Assembly: GCA_938049795.1 (NCBI GenBank)
Contig: CALLCD010000146.1
Location: 1-14,807, forward strand
Direction of reading: 5' to 3'
Origin: an uncultured Hyphomonadaceae bacterium
Lineage (GTDB): Bacteria; Pseudomonadota; Alphaproteobacteria; Caulobacterales; Hyphomonadaceae
Length of the DNA stretch: 14,807 nt
The first letter of the stretch is position 1, and every line of letters starts with the position of its first letter. Both the position numbers and the translations under genes were made by a program. This document shows, in pieces, positions 14,531 through 14,807 of the stretch. The notes under the pieces were generated by a model. The model made no database searches and had not been told where the DNA came from. It saw nothing but the letters and a program-made list of their open reading frames with translations.

Positions 14531-14807
14531 TCATTCCAGCCCCAGCCTCAATGCCAGCACGGAAAACCCCGGCACAATTGCCGTCAGGAACAAGGTCATC
14601 GCCGTCAGGAATTGCATCTCGACGGACCAGATTTGTGACGATTCAATCGCCACGACTGTAGCATCTATCCCGAAAATAAGCACGGGGATCGACAAAGGCG
14701 CCGCCAGAATGGCCGTAAACCGCCCCCCGCCCTGAAGCGCCGCATTGATCGCCGACGCAACCCCCGCCGCCAGAGACAGCGCCAGCGCGCCCATCGCCAC
14801 CGACGGC
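14531..14807 (-). CDS. ccmB: Heme exporter protein CcmB, C-terminal part (gene start off window)
   Basis: About 92 codons are visible, and the frame is open through the right edge. Three hydrophobic helices are seen. The LAAPLSIPVLIFG motif typical of the last third of CcmB lies between the first and second, and the protein ends LRLGLE. CcmB is the membrane subunit of the CcmAB ATPase that drives release of heme-loaded CcmE. The position directly upstream of ccmC supports the call. A ccmA gene would be expected beyond the edge. Confidence 0.9.
   Translation of the reverse strand, partial: PSVAMGALALSLAAGVASAINAALQGGGRFTAILAAPLSIPVLIFGIDATVVAIESSQIWSVEMQFLTAMTLFLTAIVPGFSVLALRLGLE

Noticed and set aside
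1..14807. CRISPR array, tRNA/rRNA genes, insertion sequences or attachment sites
   Set aside because: I saw no regularly spaced DNA repeats, no tRNA-like cloverleaf, no transposase or integrase frame, and no terminal inverted repeats. The RTX repeats are at protein level.

Overview
The window looks like a piece of an alphaproteobacterial chromosome of fairly high GC. The lineage may be marine and close to Hyphomonadaceae/Maricaulales, but that placement is inference. The support is a ccmB-ccmC-ccmD-ccmI-like order with overlapping genes, a bacterial NaChBac-type channel, and the general gene repertoire. Every supported gene is on the minus strand, so transcription runs from high to low coordinates. 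Long plus-strand open frames are shadows of these genes in GC-rich sequence.

From the right edge: 14807-12628 is a cytochrome c maturation block, ccmB (partial), ccmC, ccmD and a CcmI-like TPR protein, with overlaps or short gaps. Next, 12485-9847 is a compact cytochrome cluster: a soluble periplasmic cytochrome P460, a near-identical lipoprotein P460, a divergent P460-family lipoprotein, and a class I cytochrome c on a long Ala/Glu-rich tether. It ends in a strong hairpin terminator at 9790-9821. The two similar P460s keep the residues that correspond, from my memory of the Nitrosomonas europaea enzyme, to the heme-crosslinking Lys70 and the proton-relay Glu96. The third keeps the lysine but has Phe at the glutamate position. 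This set is the best candidate for a little-described system: a membrane-tethered hydroxylamine/NO-handling electron-transfer module beside the machinery that attaches its hemes.

9724-6441 holds a DUF1801-type protein, then trhO (tRNA uridine hydroxylation), a GST-fold protein and a phytanoyl-CoA dioxygenase-family protein in overlapping order, then a lipoprotein with an NTF2/SnoaL-like domain. 6383-4379 holds a voltage-gated cation channel with an unusual filter (TMDGW rather than TLESW), a TerB plus J-domain DjlA-like protein, and a small membrane protein. 4303-2294 is an overlapping trio: an EamA-type transporter, an AmpD/AmiD-like amidase and a small two-TM protein.

2293-1936 is a less GC-rich gap with a possible tiny ORF and weak inverted repeats. 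1935-1 is the start of a large RTX calcium-binding repeat protein, probably exported by a type I system. As read it is interrupted by two opposite single-base frameshifts, both in homopolymer runs, and it continues beyond the left edge.
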